This document shows, one piece after another, positions 16,284 to 24,168 of a stretch of 64,000 bases of DNA. A model generated the notes under the pieces. The model was given only the letters and a program-made list of their open reading frames with translations, did not search any database and was not told where the DNA came from. Source of the DNA: Enterococcus sp. HY326 (GTDB lineage: Bacteria; Bacillota; Bacilli; Lactobacillales; Enterococcaceae); contig NZ_JANLGQ010000003.1 in assembly GCF_026157065.1 (NCBI RefSeq), positions 372,001 to 436,000 of the forward strand, written 5' to 3'. Every line of letters starts with the position of its first letter. Position 1 is the first letter of the stretch. The position numbers and the translations under genes are program-made.

Positions 16284-17114
16284 TTAACGAGAACTGTCGG
16301 TAATGACCTCAGCCTTCAATCGATATATTTTTGAAGGGCGACCAATGCCAACAGGCCGCTCACCGATTTCCTCAAAGTAGCCTAACATTGCTTTTTTAAA
16401 GTTAGAATGGTCAATCGACTTATAATCGACTCCTAAGAAATTTGCAAAAACTTTGCGGGCCTCAGTAATCGTGAAGCTATCGCCTAAAACTAAAAGCACT
16501 TGTGGTTCATGATCCATCTTATTAATAATTCGCTGATAGGCTTTCAAAATCAGTTGATTGTGGTCAAAGGCTAAAGTATTTTTGCCAACTGATTTCCCGG
16601 AAGGAATATCTAAAACAATTTCAATTTCATCCTTCGTTAAAAATAACTGCTTGCCTTGATGCTTCAAAGTGAACCAGCCAACCTCTTTTGCATCATCACC
16701 AGCAACCAGAGCTTCCTCGCCAATGAATGCTAGATAACTAACTGTTACGACCCAACCACGGGGATCACGTCCAGGTGTTGAAAATGTATGGAGCTGCTCA
16801 ATATTCTCATCAGTAATATTGACACCGGTTTCCTCAAAAGTTTCCCGCAAGACACTGGCTTCCGCTGATTCATCAGGATTGACAAAGCCACCGGGAAGAG
16901 CCCATGAATTGCGATAAGGATGACTTTTTCTTTGAATGAGTAACAACTTTATCTCATCCGCAATTTTATTATAGCAAACCAACACAATATCAACTGTCAA
17001 AGAAGGCTTTTCGTAAGTGGGGTGCTCCTGTTGCTGATACCAGGCAATAAATTCTTCAAAACTAGCAATTTGCTCAAAATATTTTTTTTCAGCTGCTTTA
17101 GAAGGAAAGTCCAT
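16284..17114 (-). CDS. nrtR: NrtR-type Nudix regulator of NAD metabolism
   Basis: A 276-residue two-domain protein. Residues 38-165 are a Nudix hydrolase fold with an intact Nudix box (75-97; G-x5-E-x7-RE-x2-EE-x-G). Residues 185-270 form a winged-helix-like domain ending in GRPSKIYRL, as in NrtR. NrtR proteins are transcription factors of NAD salvage genes that sense ADP-ribose or NAD through the Nudix domain. The intact box means hydrolase activity may be kept, unlike some NrtR members. A perfect 17-bp palindrome lies in its own promoter region. pncB-nadE is 12 kb away in the same window, but no copy of that palindrome was seen before it. Confidence 0.8.
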   Translation of the reverse strand: MDFPSKAAEKKYFEQIASFEEFIAWYQQQEHPTYEKPSLTVDIVLVCYNKIADEIKLLLIQRKSHPYRNSWALPGGFVNPDESAEASVLRETFEETGVNITDENIEQLHTFSTPGRDPRGWVVTVSYLAFIGEEALVAGDDAKEVGWFTLKHQGKQLFLTKDEIEIVLDIPSGKSVGKNTLAFDHNQLILKAYQRIINKMDHEPQVLLVLGDSFTITEARKVFANFLGVDYKSIDHSNFKKAMLGYFEEIGERPVGIGRPSKIYRLKAEVITDSSR

Positions 17115-17132
17115 TCAGCTGCCTCCTTAATA

Positions 17133-17149
17133 AAAGTATTTTATACTTT
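17133..17149. promoter_or_regulatory. Palindrome upstream of the NrtR-type gene
   Basis: AAAGTATTTTATACTTT is a perfect 17-bp dyad, located just before the ribosome site of the Nudix regulator and over its probable promoter. It is a likely autoregulatory operator (inference). Confidence 0.65.
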
Positions 17150-17289
17150 ATTGTATCACTTTCTTGAAAAAAGAAAACTGAAAAGTTGGGAAAAGGAGCA
17201 CATTACTTTTTTTATGATTGATTCTTTTGATAGAAAATGCTATCAGTTTAAAATGCCAATTAGTTTTCGCTAGTCTTGTTGAAAAAAAG

Positions 17290-17326
17290 AAAAAGGCTTA
17301 AGGAAAAAAACCCCTAAACCTTTTTT
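17290..17326 (-). terminator. Terminator of the flavodoxin gene
   Basis: aaaaaggcttaagg pairs (with G-T pairs) with cccctaaaccttttt. A-rich and T-rich flanks make it usable in either direction; it lies downstream of the flavodoxin gene. Confidence 0.65.
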
Positions 17327-17392
17327 ATACTCAGTGATTTTAAATTACAAATGATAGTGAGGCAAGATTGTTTATCAGTTCTTAATGAGATT

Positions 17393-17833
17393 TTATAGCG
17401 CCTCAGCTAATTTTTTTGCAAAAGCTTCCAGCTTTTGGATATCTTCTTCTTCGGCAGCTAAATCAACTTTAACAGCATCGGCTCCTTTAGTTGCGCCGAT
17501 TTTAAGAAAAGCCGCTTCAAAGTCATCAATCGACTTGCCAAAATCATCATAAAAAGTATCACCAGAGCCACAGACGCCGAAAATTTTTTCAGATAAATCT
17601 AACTCCAATAAATCCTCATAAAAATCAACAATTTCATCTGGTAAATCACCATCGCCATAAGTATAAGTGGCGACAATACACAAATCTGCATCTTCAAAAT
17701 CTGAAGCATCCACCTGTGTGCATTCATTTAACTCGACTTCTAAATCTAAGTTTTCTAAAGCTTCTGCGACAATATCAGCAACCTCTTCTGTATTGCCGGT
17801 TAAGCTTGCATAAACAATTTTTGCTAACGCCAA
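17393..17833 (-). CDS. Flavodoxin
   Basis: A 146-residue acidic FMN-binding electron carrier. The phosphate loop SLTGNTEEVA (about residues 10-19), the TYTYGDGDLPDEI loop (about 54-66) and the CGSGDTFYDDFGKSIDDFE region are all standard for short-chain flavodoxins. I choose TTG 17833 (MALAKIVYAS) because AGGAG is 8 bases away; the GTG at 17842 overlaps that site. It would donate electrons to flavin- or Fe-S-dependent enzymes. It lies just downstream of the LTA-synthase-like gene with a 19-base gap, so the two may share a transcript, though no functional link is evident. Confidence 0.93.
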   Translation of the reverse strand: MALAKIVYASLTGNTEEVADIVAEALENLDLEVELNECTQVDASDFEDADLCIVATYTYGDGDLPDEIVDFYEDLLELDLSEKIFGVCGSGDTFYDDFGKSIDDFEAAFLKIGATKGADAVKVDLAAEEEDIQKLEAFAKKLAEAL

Positions 17834-17852
17834 TATATTCACTCCTATGTTA

Positions 17853-19712
17853 TTACTCAGTACCTGCTTGACTGATACTCACGTCAACATCTGTATTACC
17901 CATCAAATTTTTAGTGTAATAAGATGACCGCATTTGCAGTTCACTGTACATTGTATCATATCCAATCTCTTCCACAAGCGTTTCTTTGCCAGAAAACAAG
18001 TTGGTGCCTAAGCCCAAACGGTCACCCTCAATAGTCGCTCCAAGGGCAGCTAGAGTAGTTGGATACATATCTAAACTTGAAAACTGCCGATTTTTTGTAT
18101 CCTCTGTAGCAATTGTGGTAGCTGGATTAATAATCGTATTAAAGACAGTTCGAGTATAATCAGCATCTAAATCTTCAAAAAAGTTCGTATCCATACTCAA
18201 ATGGTCACCAGTGAGTATAATTGTAGTATTCTCATAGTAGGGCTGCTGCTGGATATATTGAATAAATTCAGTCAGCATAGCGTCGCTCCAATGGATAACA
18301 TTTGCGTATTGTGAGTCGAAAAGTTGTGGAGTTGAATCTGTCAATAAACCATCAGGGAAATGCGTGTCCGCTGTTAACATTGTAAAATTAAAAGGTGCAC
18401 TTGAACTAGCAATTTGATCTAGTTCATTTTTTGCAAATTCAAATAGTTTTTCATCTTCATATCCCCACCAAACACTATAATCCTCGGGAATCCATTGTTG
18501 CTCTTTGGCATAATAATAATCAAAAAACTCGTAATCGCAATGCTGAGAGAAATATTTATCTCTTCCCGAAAAAGTAATATCTGAACCTAACATAAAGTAG
18601 TTTTGATAGCCATTGTCTTCTAAAACTTGACCTAACGAGTAGACACCAGGTAAGTATTCATCTGTTTCACCGCCGTACTCATTTCCGTTGATTGAAGTAA
18701 TTAATGGTGTTCCAGACGTTTGTGAAACGAGTCCCCCGGCGGTAAAGTTGGTTCCTGGCAGAGTCAAGGCCCCGCCTAAGAGTTCTGTATTTGAAAAATT
18801 AGTATTTTCTAAAGCTAAAGTACTTAATCCAGGGAGTAAATTATCAGATTGCGCACCACCAAGATTTGACGAGATATAAGTAGTCTCTAACGACTCAACA
18901 TAAATGTAGATCAAATTCCTTTTCTGCTCAGGAAAATCGATAGCAACAGTTTGTGGAGTAACGTAATAACTTTCATATAGCTTTGTCTTATCGAAAAAAG
19001 CACTTTTCACGTTTTCAAAGCCAAATGCTGAAATTCCTAAAAAAAGGTTTCCGACAGTTAAGATTAAAGCAATCGGAATCGTTAAGAAACGAAGGAAAGA
19101 ACGGGAGCTTTCTTGAGCGTTGCTAGGTGAGGTTATTTTATACCTAATTAAGAAATATAATCCACACCATATCAAACTACTAACTAAAGCACTAGACAGC
19201 AAAGGCCCAAAAACAAAACTTTCCATCTGAACTGAGGAGCTACCTTCTAAAGGTTGATTTAGAGTATAAATAATTTGATTGATATCTAGCTCGCCAAAAT
19301 AATTTAGTGCCCAATAGCAAGAATTCAAAAATAAAAAGCCAGCAAAAATTAAGATAAAGGCTGAAAGATATAATAAAATACGCAAAGTGACGGCCAACCA
19401 GGTGGAACTTTTTTGATAACGATGAACAATCCTAATATTAGGAGCTGTCTCAAATAAATAATCGCAAATGATTGGGATTACACAGAGGGATGTTACGGTT
19501 AATGCAACGACCAACATATCGGCGTTAGGCACGAAAAATATCTCATTTGCAGAGGCAAAGTTTAACGGAGTAAAAAAGTTGCTATAAATCACTAAGCCGA
19601 ATAAAAAACTATTTAATGTAACTAATACAAAAGAAAATAAACGTAATTTTCTTTCCTTAAAATAAAATAGACCAAAAAATAAAATTGAAAAAAATAAAAC
19701 TGTAATGCCCAT
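17853..19712 (-). CDS. MdoB/OpgB-like phosphoglycerol transferase (LtaS superfamily)
   Basis: A 619-residue membrane enzyme with about five N-terminal helices (residues 1-240) and an extracytoplasmic sulfatase-like domain. Catalytic candidates are the Glu in IYVESLETT (about 272), the Thr in GTNFTAGGLVSQTSG (about 322) and the metal-binding LTGDHLSMD (about 499). The FTAGGLVSQTSG context is nearer to OpgB/MdoB glycan phosphoglycerol transferases than to LtaS itself. Streptococcal GacH/SccH, which adds glycerol phosphate to rhamnose-polysaccharide side chains, belongs to this type. A GacI/GacJ-like pair sits 8 kb away, so this is a reasonable candidate for the same job here (inference). ATG start; upstream lie repeat B and a divergent promoter region. 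Confidence 0.85.
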   Translation of the reverse strand: MGITVLFFSILFFGLFYFKERKLRLFSFVLVTLNSFLFGLVIYSNFFTPLNFASANEIFFVPNADMLVVALTVTSLCVIPIICDYLFETAPNIRIVHRYQKSSTWLAVTLRILLYLSAFILIFAGFLFLNSCYWALNYFGELDINQIIYTLNQPLEGSSSVQMESFVFGPLLSSALVSSLIWCGLYFLIRYKITSPSNAQESSRSFLRFLTIPIALILTVGNLFLGISAFGFENVKSAFFDKTKLYESYYVTPQTVAIDFPEQKRNLIYIYVESLETTYISSNLGGAQSDNLLPGLSTLALENTNFSNTELLGGALTLPGTNFTAGGLVSQTSGTPLITSINGNEYGGETDEYLPGVYSLGQVLEDNGYQNYFMLGSDITFSGRDKYFSQHCDYEFFDYYYAKEQQWIPEDYSVWWGYEDEKLFEFAKNELDQIASSSAPFNFTMLTADTHFPDGLLTDSTPQLFDSQYANVIHWSDAMLTEFIQYIQQQPYYENTTIILTGDHLSMDTNFFEDLDADYTRTVFNTIINPATTIATEDTKNRQFSSLDMYPTTLAALGATIEGDRLGLGTNLFSGKETLVEEIGYDTMYSELQMRSSYYTKNLMGNTDVDVSISQAGTE

Positions 19713-20089
19713 GACACCTACTCCTTGTAATTGTAACTATTTATGAATATAGCACAAAAAACGACGGGATTAAAGGGTGAACAAACTAAGTTTAACCATC
19801 TTATAACTTCTTTAGGTGGGAGTATTTTACTTTTTTTAAAAGATTCGTTAAACTAAGTTCAGAAAACTCTTTGGAATAGGGATTCTTCCCTTGAGCCTGT
19901 GACATTAGCCTTTTTTAAAGATGAAATTTCGAACCATGTTACATTTGCTCCTGTGGTCCAGTAGATCCGAATCGCAAATCAACAATTTCTAGTGGTTCTC
20001 ACTAGATGTCGTTCGTAAAGTTTGACTTTGTTCTAACTAATGTCACAGCCTCAGGTTCAGAGAAGTGAAAGATTGAGGAGATAATTGAA
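19713..20089. other. Divergent intergenic region with repeat B
   Basis: This 377-base gap separates the OpgB-like gene (minus) from map (plus). It holds two related boxes, ACTAAGTTTAAC (19785-19796) and its near inverse GTTAAACTAAGT (19847-19858), then repeat B (19893-20052), then the GAGGAG ribosome site of map. Promoters could not be assigned with confidence. Confidence 0.5.
19893..20052 (-). repeat. About 160-bp inverted-repeat-bounded element, copy B
   Basis: Opposite orientation to copy A and exactly the same length. The arms are gagcctgtgacattag (19893-19908) and ctaatgtcacagcctc (20037-20052). Read on the minus strand it shares with copy A the acgaacga, ctagtgagaaccactag, atttgcga, ctggaccac and gaaatttcatct blocks. 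The internal CTAGTG-agaac-CACTAG hairpin is perfect here. Confidence 0.75.
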
Positions 20090-20854
20090 ATGATTACATT
20101 AAAATCCACCCGTGAAATTGATGCTATGGATGAGTCTGGAGAATTATTAGCTGATGTTCATCGCCATTTGCGGGACTTTATTAAACCAGGAATTAGCAGC
20201 TGGGACATTGAAGTGTTTGTTCGTAACTTTATTGAAAGCCATGGTGGTGTTGCAGCTCAAATTGGCTTTGAAGGATACGAGTATGCAACTTGTATCAGCA
20301 TCAATGATGAAATTTGCCACGGCTTTCCACGGAAGGAGCCGTTAAAAAGTGGTGATTTAATCAAGGTTGATATGTGCATTGACTTAAAGGGTGCTATGTC
20401 AGATTCCTGTTGGTCATATGTGGTCGGCGAGTCGACACCAGAATTAGACCGCTTGATGGCAGTTACAAAAAAAGCTTTGTATATTGGCATTGAACAGGCA
20501 CAAATTGGAAATCGCATTGGCGACATTGGTCATGCGATTCAAACCTATGTGGAAGGTGAAGGGTTTTCAGTGGTGCGGGATTTTGTCGGCCACGGCATTG
20601 GGCCCACCATTCATGAGAGTCCTTCAATTCCTCATTATGGTGAAAAAGGTAAAGGCCTTCGTCTGAAAGAAGGCATGGTGATTACGGTTGAGCCCATGGT
20701 AAATACAGGGACTTGGCGGATGAAAATGGATCCTAATGGTTGGACTGCCTATACTTTGGATGGCGGATTAAGCTGTCAGTATGAGCATACTTTTGCAATA
20801 ACTAAAGATGGTCCAAGAATTTTAACCTCACAAGGGGAAGAGGGAACTTACTAA
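20090..20854 (+). CDS. map: Methionine aminopeptidase, type I
   Basis: A 254-residue cytosolic dimetal peptidase that removes the initiator methionine from new proteins. The metal ligands are visible: Asp in KVDMCID and Asp in GAMSDSCW, His in FVGHGIGPTIHE, Glu in TVEPMV and Glu in CQYEHTFAI. The length matches the short type I form without an N-terminal extension. ATG start with GAGGAG 9 bases upstream. The YihY-like gene follows after about 20 bases with its own site, so they are probably co-transcribed. It is not in the ribosomal-protein operon that houses map in many Firmicutes. Confidence 0.95.
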   Translation: MITLKSTREIDAMDESGELLADVHRHLRDFIKPGISSWDIEVFVRNFIESHGGVAAQIGFEGYEYATCISINDEICHGFPRKEPLKSGDLIKVDMCIDLKGAMSDSCWSYVVGESTPELDRLMAVTKKALYIGIEQAQIGNRIGDIGHAIQTYVEGEGFSVVRDFVGHGIGPTIHESPSIPHYGEKGKGLRLKEGMVITVEPMVNTGTWRMKMDPNGWTAYTLDGGLSCQYEHTFAITKDGPRILTSQGEEGTY

Positions 20855-20875
20855 GGTTTTTAAGGAGCGGGTACA

Positions 20876-21883
20876 GTGTTTAAACGATTGCAACAGCGAC
20901 TACAGGTTTCCCAATTTATTCGTGTTGTTCAATCACGAATGGCCGAAGCCGAGCTGACAAATAGCTCGGTGGTTGTAGCATATTACCTGCTGCTTTCGCT
21001 TTTTCCATTGCTGATTGCGATTGGCAATATTTTACCTTTTTTAAATTTGGATGCTGAAGTTGTTTTAACCTATCTAAAAGAAGTGATTCCCAGTCAAATT
21101 TTTTCTTTTCTGGGGGATGCCATTGAAGATTTATTAACACAAGGGTCTGGTGGATTATTATCTATTTCGGCATTGGCGGCTTTATGGTCAGCCAGCCAAA
21201 GTATTAACGCACTGCAGATTGCCATGAATAAAGCCTATGGTGTTGAAAAGCGGGGTAATTTTATTATTGTCCGTATTGTATCTTTGTTGGTGATTATTCT
21301 TTTTATGGTGGCACTGGCGCTGTCGACGTTGGTATTTGGTTTAGGCCGTATTATTACAGAATATTTGCAGCCGATTTTACAATTTCCGACTGAATGGCTG
21401 TCAACTTTTCAAACCTTGCGTTGGCCAGTGACAGCTGTTGGCTTACTGGTTATTATGGGGCTGATTTATCTTGTGGTTCCCAATGCAAAAGTATCCTTGC
21501 GTTCAGTTTTACCGGGGGCAATTTTTGCAACTGTCGGCTGGATGCTTTTGTCACAGGTGTTTGGACTTTATGCTCGTTTTTTTGCTTCTCGGGTCAGCAG
21601 CTACCAAGTTATCGGTAGTTTCATTGTCTTGATGATTTGGTTGAATATTGCGGCGATGATTATTATCTTAGGTGGTATTATCAATGCAGTCGTGGCCGAG
21701 TATACAACGGGCCACGAGGTAGAAGAGCGTAAAGGGCTTGTTGATCAGGTGAAAAAATTGACTGGGGCTGATGAGCAAGATGATTCTGAAGAGGAAAATA
21801 AGGAAAAATCGTCAACAGTCGCAGGGCAAAAATCAAAAAAAGAAATGACTGGTTCTGCCAATCAGCAGGAATCTGAAAAATGA
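20876..21883 (+). CDS. YihY/BrkB-family inner membrane protein
   Basis: A 335-residue polytopic protein with about six transmembrane helices between residues 30 and 270, including the family signatures AYYLLLSLFPLLIAIGN, LWSASQSINALQIAMNKAYG and VGWMLLSQVFGLYARFF. The C-terminal 65 residues are hydrophilic and charged (rich in E, K, S and Q), presumably cytoplasmic. The family was once called RNase BN, a mistaken assignment; its true role is unsettled. The GTG start has AAGGAG 8 bases upstream. It follows map and is closed by a terminator. Confidence 0.9.
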   Translation: MFKRLQQRLQVSQFIRVVQSRMAEAELTNSSVVVAYYLLLSLFPLLIAIGNILPFLNLDAEVVLTYLKEVIPSQIFSFLGDAIEDLLTQGSGGLLSISALAALWSASQSINALQIAMNKAYGVEKRGNFIIVRIVSLLVIILFMVALALSTLVFGLGRIITEYLQPILQFPTEWLSTFQTLRWPVTAVGLLVIMGLIYLVVPNAKVSLRSVLPGAIFATVGWMLLSQVFGLYARFFASRVSSYQVIGSFIVLMIWLNIAAMIIILGGIINAVVAEYTTGHEVEERKGLVDQVKKLTGADEQDDSEEENKEKSSTVAGQKSKKEMTGSANQQESEK

Positions 21884-21918
21884 AAACAGTTTTTGGAGTA
21901 TTCTATCTTTAAATTAGT

Positions 21919-21961
21919 AAAGCATCTTAAAATCAATTTTTAGATTTTAAGATGCTTTTTA
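21919..21961 (+). terminator. Intrinsic terminator
   Basis: A perfect 16-bp stem, AAAGCATCTTAAAATC with GATTTTAAGATGCTTT, is followed by T. Confidence 0.93.
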
Positions 21962-22110
21962 TTAAGCTTTTCTTTACTTCTGCTTGCTATAGTGGAGACT
22001 GCAGATTTTTGTTGAGAAAGGGGCCGATGTCGAGTATACTTTTTTAAGTGTAAAATATCAGCTACTATAGTATGCAATTAAAATATTCCAAAAGTTATAA
22101 GGAGAAAAAT

Positions 22111-22908
22111 ATGTTTGAAAAGAAAAATCTAATTTTGCTAAAGGAATTAGTAAAGACTGATTTTAAGCTGCGCTATCAAGGGAGTTTGATGGGCTATGTT
22201 TGGTCAATTTTAAAACCATTAATGCTGTTTACAGTTCAATATATCGTTTTTGTCCGATTTTTAAAATTCGGACAAGGAATTCCCAACTTTGCAGTTGCGT
22301 TGTTGTTAGGGACAGTGATTTGGAGTTTCTTCAATGAAACAACAAACTTAGGGATGTCTTCCATTGTAACCCGTGGGGATTTGTTAAGAAAATTAAGTTT
22401 TCCTTCCTCAATTATTGTGATATCGATTTCTCTGAATGCTTTGATTAATTTGTTAATTAGTTTGGTCATTGTATTTTTGTTTGGCTTAATTAATGGTGTG
22501 ACGATAAGCGCTTATTTCTGGTTGGCACCATTGTTATTAGTGGAACTCTATGCTCTTTCGTTAGGCGTTTCCTTTATTTTGGCGACAATTTATGTGCGGT
22601 TTAGAGATATTGGGCCGATTTGGGAAATTGTTTTGCAGGCAGGGATGTATTTAACGCCAATTATTTATCCGATTTCTTTAGTGGTTGATTACAGTCCGAC
22701 AATTGCTAAATTATTAATGCTTAGCCCGATGGCCCAGCTGATTCAAGATTTGCGGTATTTGACCATCGGTGAAGCCTACACACCGGTTTGGCAGATGATT
22801 AATACGAATTGGCTTATTGCGATTCCGTATGTTTTACCATTTTTAATTTTAATTATCGGTTATCGCATCTTCATTAAAAATTCTAAGAAATTTGCGGAGA
22901 TTATTTAA
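22111..22908 (+). CDS. Polysaccharide ABC exporter permease (TagG/RgpC-like)
   Basis: A 265-residue ABC-2 type permease with about six membrane helices. Family hallmarks are LVKTDFKLRYQGSLMGYVWSILKPL near the N-terminus and a C-terminal MLSPMAQLIQDLRYLTI loop. With the ATPase that follows, it would export undecaprenyl-linked rhamnan or a similar chain across the membrane. The start is set at 22111, with AAGGAG 6 bases upstream; a longer reading from 22072 has no site. It is the first gene of the polysaccharide locus and translation passes directly to the ATPase gene. Confidence 0.9.
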   Translation: MFEKKNLILLKELVKTDFKLRYQGSLMGYVWSILKPLMLFTVQYIVFVRFLKFGQGIPNFAVALLLGTVIWSFFNETTNLGMSSIVTRGDLLRKLSFPSSIIVISISLNALINLLISLVIVFLFGLINGVTISAYFWLAPLLLVELYALSLGVSFILATIYVRFRDIGPIWEIVLQAGMYLTPIIYPISLVVDYSPTIAKLLMLSPMAQLIQDLRYLTIGEAYTPVWQMINTNWLIAIPYVLPFLILIIGYRIFIKNSKKFAEII

Positions 22909-22909
22909 T

Positions 22910-24166
22910 ATGGAAGAGAAAAAAGAGTACGCAGTTAAAATAGATAATATATATAAAACGTTCCGCTTGCCGACTGAGAGTACTACCAGTTTAAAAAGAA
23001 CCTTGGTGAATTATTTTAAAGGCATCAAGGGTTATCAAGAACAGCACGTCTTAAGAGGACTTTCTTTTGGTGTAGAAAAAGGCGACTTTTTTGGGATTGT
23101 TGGTCGTAACGGAAGTGGTAAATCAACCTTATTGAAAATAATTTCTCAAATATACGTACCAGAGCAAGGCACTGTTGAAATTGATGGGAAATTGGTTTCT
23201 TTTATTGAACTGGGAGTAGGCTTTAATCCAGAATTAACTGGAAAAGAAAATGTCTACTTGAATGGCGCAATGTTAGGTTTTTCTGATAAAGAAGTGGATG
23301 AGATGTATGACGACATTGTAAACTTTGCAGAGCTGCATGAATTTATGAATCAAAAGTTGAAAAATTATTCCAGCGGGATGCAGGTGCGGCTAGCCTTTTC
23401 AGTCGCAATTCAAGCTAAGAGTGATATTCTAGTGTTGGATGAAGTTTTAGCCGTTGGGGACGAAGCCTTCCAAAGAAAATGTAATGATTATTTCACTGAG
23501 GCAAAAGAAGTTAAAAAGACAATTATTTTAGTGACCCACGATATGAATGCTGTTAGAAAATATTGCAATCGAGCGGTTTTAATTGATCGCGGCGAAATCA
23601 AAGTAATTGGCACCCCTGATGATGTTGCCAATCAATATTCTTTGGACAATGTAAATCAAAGCGGTTCAGCAACAGTTATTGAAGGCAGCAATCAAGCCGA
23701 AGCAGATTTAAAAGAAGCTGAAGTGGTAGAAGAAGTTCAGCATATTAAAGATTTTAAAGTGAAATTATTATCCCCTCAGCTGCTTGAAGGGGATAATCGC
23801 GAAATTAGTTTTGAAATCAGCTACAATGTTTTAGAAGATATGCAAACTTATATTGCTTTTTCCATTGAAGACATTGACCGCAATAGTTGGATGTATAATG
23901 ATAATTCTTTTGATCAAATGACGAGCGGGAAAGGATTAAAAACATTCCGCTATACTTGTCAGCTAGACGAAATCAACCAGTGCAAACTCAAATTGAACGT
24001 GTCCATCAGAAATGACAAGGACGAGCCATTTGCATTTTCTGATAGTGAAAATTCGCCGGTGATTATTATTTCTCCAAAGACCGAGATGACTAAAAGCGAA
24101 AGAATTTCCAGTAGTGGGGTTTTAAAACGAAATGGTCAGTGGGTCATTGAAACAGGAGCAGAATAG
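22910..24166 (+). CDS. Polysaccharide ABC exporter ATPase with Wzt-like C-terminal domain
   Basis: A 418-residue protein. Residues 1-245 are an ABC ATPase with Walker A GRNGSGKST (about 65), signature YSSGMQ and Walker B ILVLDEV. The FIELGVGFNPELTGKENVYLNG segment is typical of TagH/RgpD/Wzt exporters. Residues 265-418 form a beta-rich domain like the Wzt carbohydrate-binding end, which in O-antigen exporters recognises the finished chain terminus; here it may select rhamnan. The start at 22910 follows the permease stop immediately, with a weak GGAG. The extra domain suggests that chains must carry a specific end before export (inference). Confidence 0.9.
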   Translation: MEEKKEYAVKIDNIYKTFRLPTESTTSLKRTLVNYFKGIKGYQEQHVLRGLSFGVEKGDFFGIVGRNGSGKSTLLKIISQIYVPEQGTVEIDGKLVSFIELGVGFNPELTGKENVYLNGAMLGFSDKEVDEMYDDIVNFAELHEFMNQKLKNYSSGMQVRLAFSVAIQAKSDILVLDEVLAVGDEAFQRKCNDYFTEAKEVKKTIILVTHDMNAVRKYCNRAVLIDRGEIKVIGTPDDVANQYSLDNVNQSGSATVIEGSNQAEADLKEAEVVEEVQHIKDFKVKLLSPQLLEGDNREISFEISYNVLEDMQTYIAFSIEDIDRNSWMYNDNSFDQMTSGKGLKTFRYTCQLDEINQCKLKLNVSIRNDKDEPFAFSDSENSPVIIISPKTEMTKSERISSSGVLKRNGQWVIETGAE

Positions 24167-24168
24167 GT

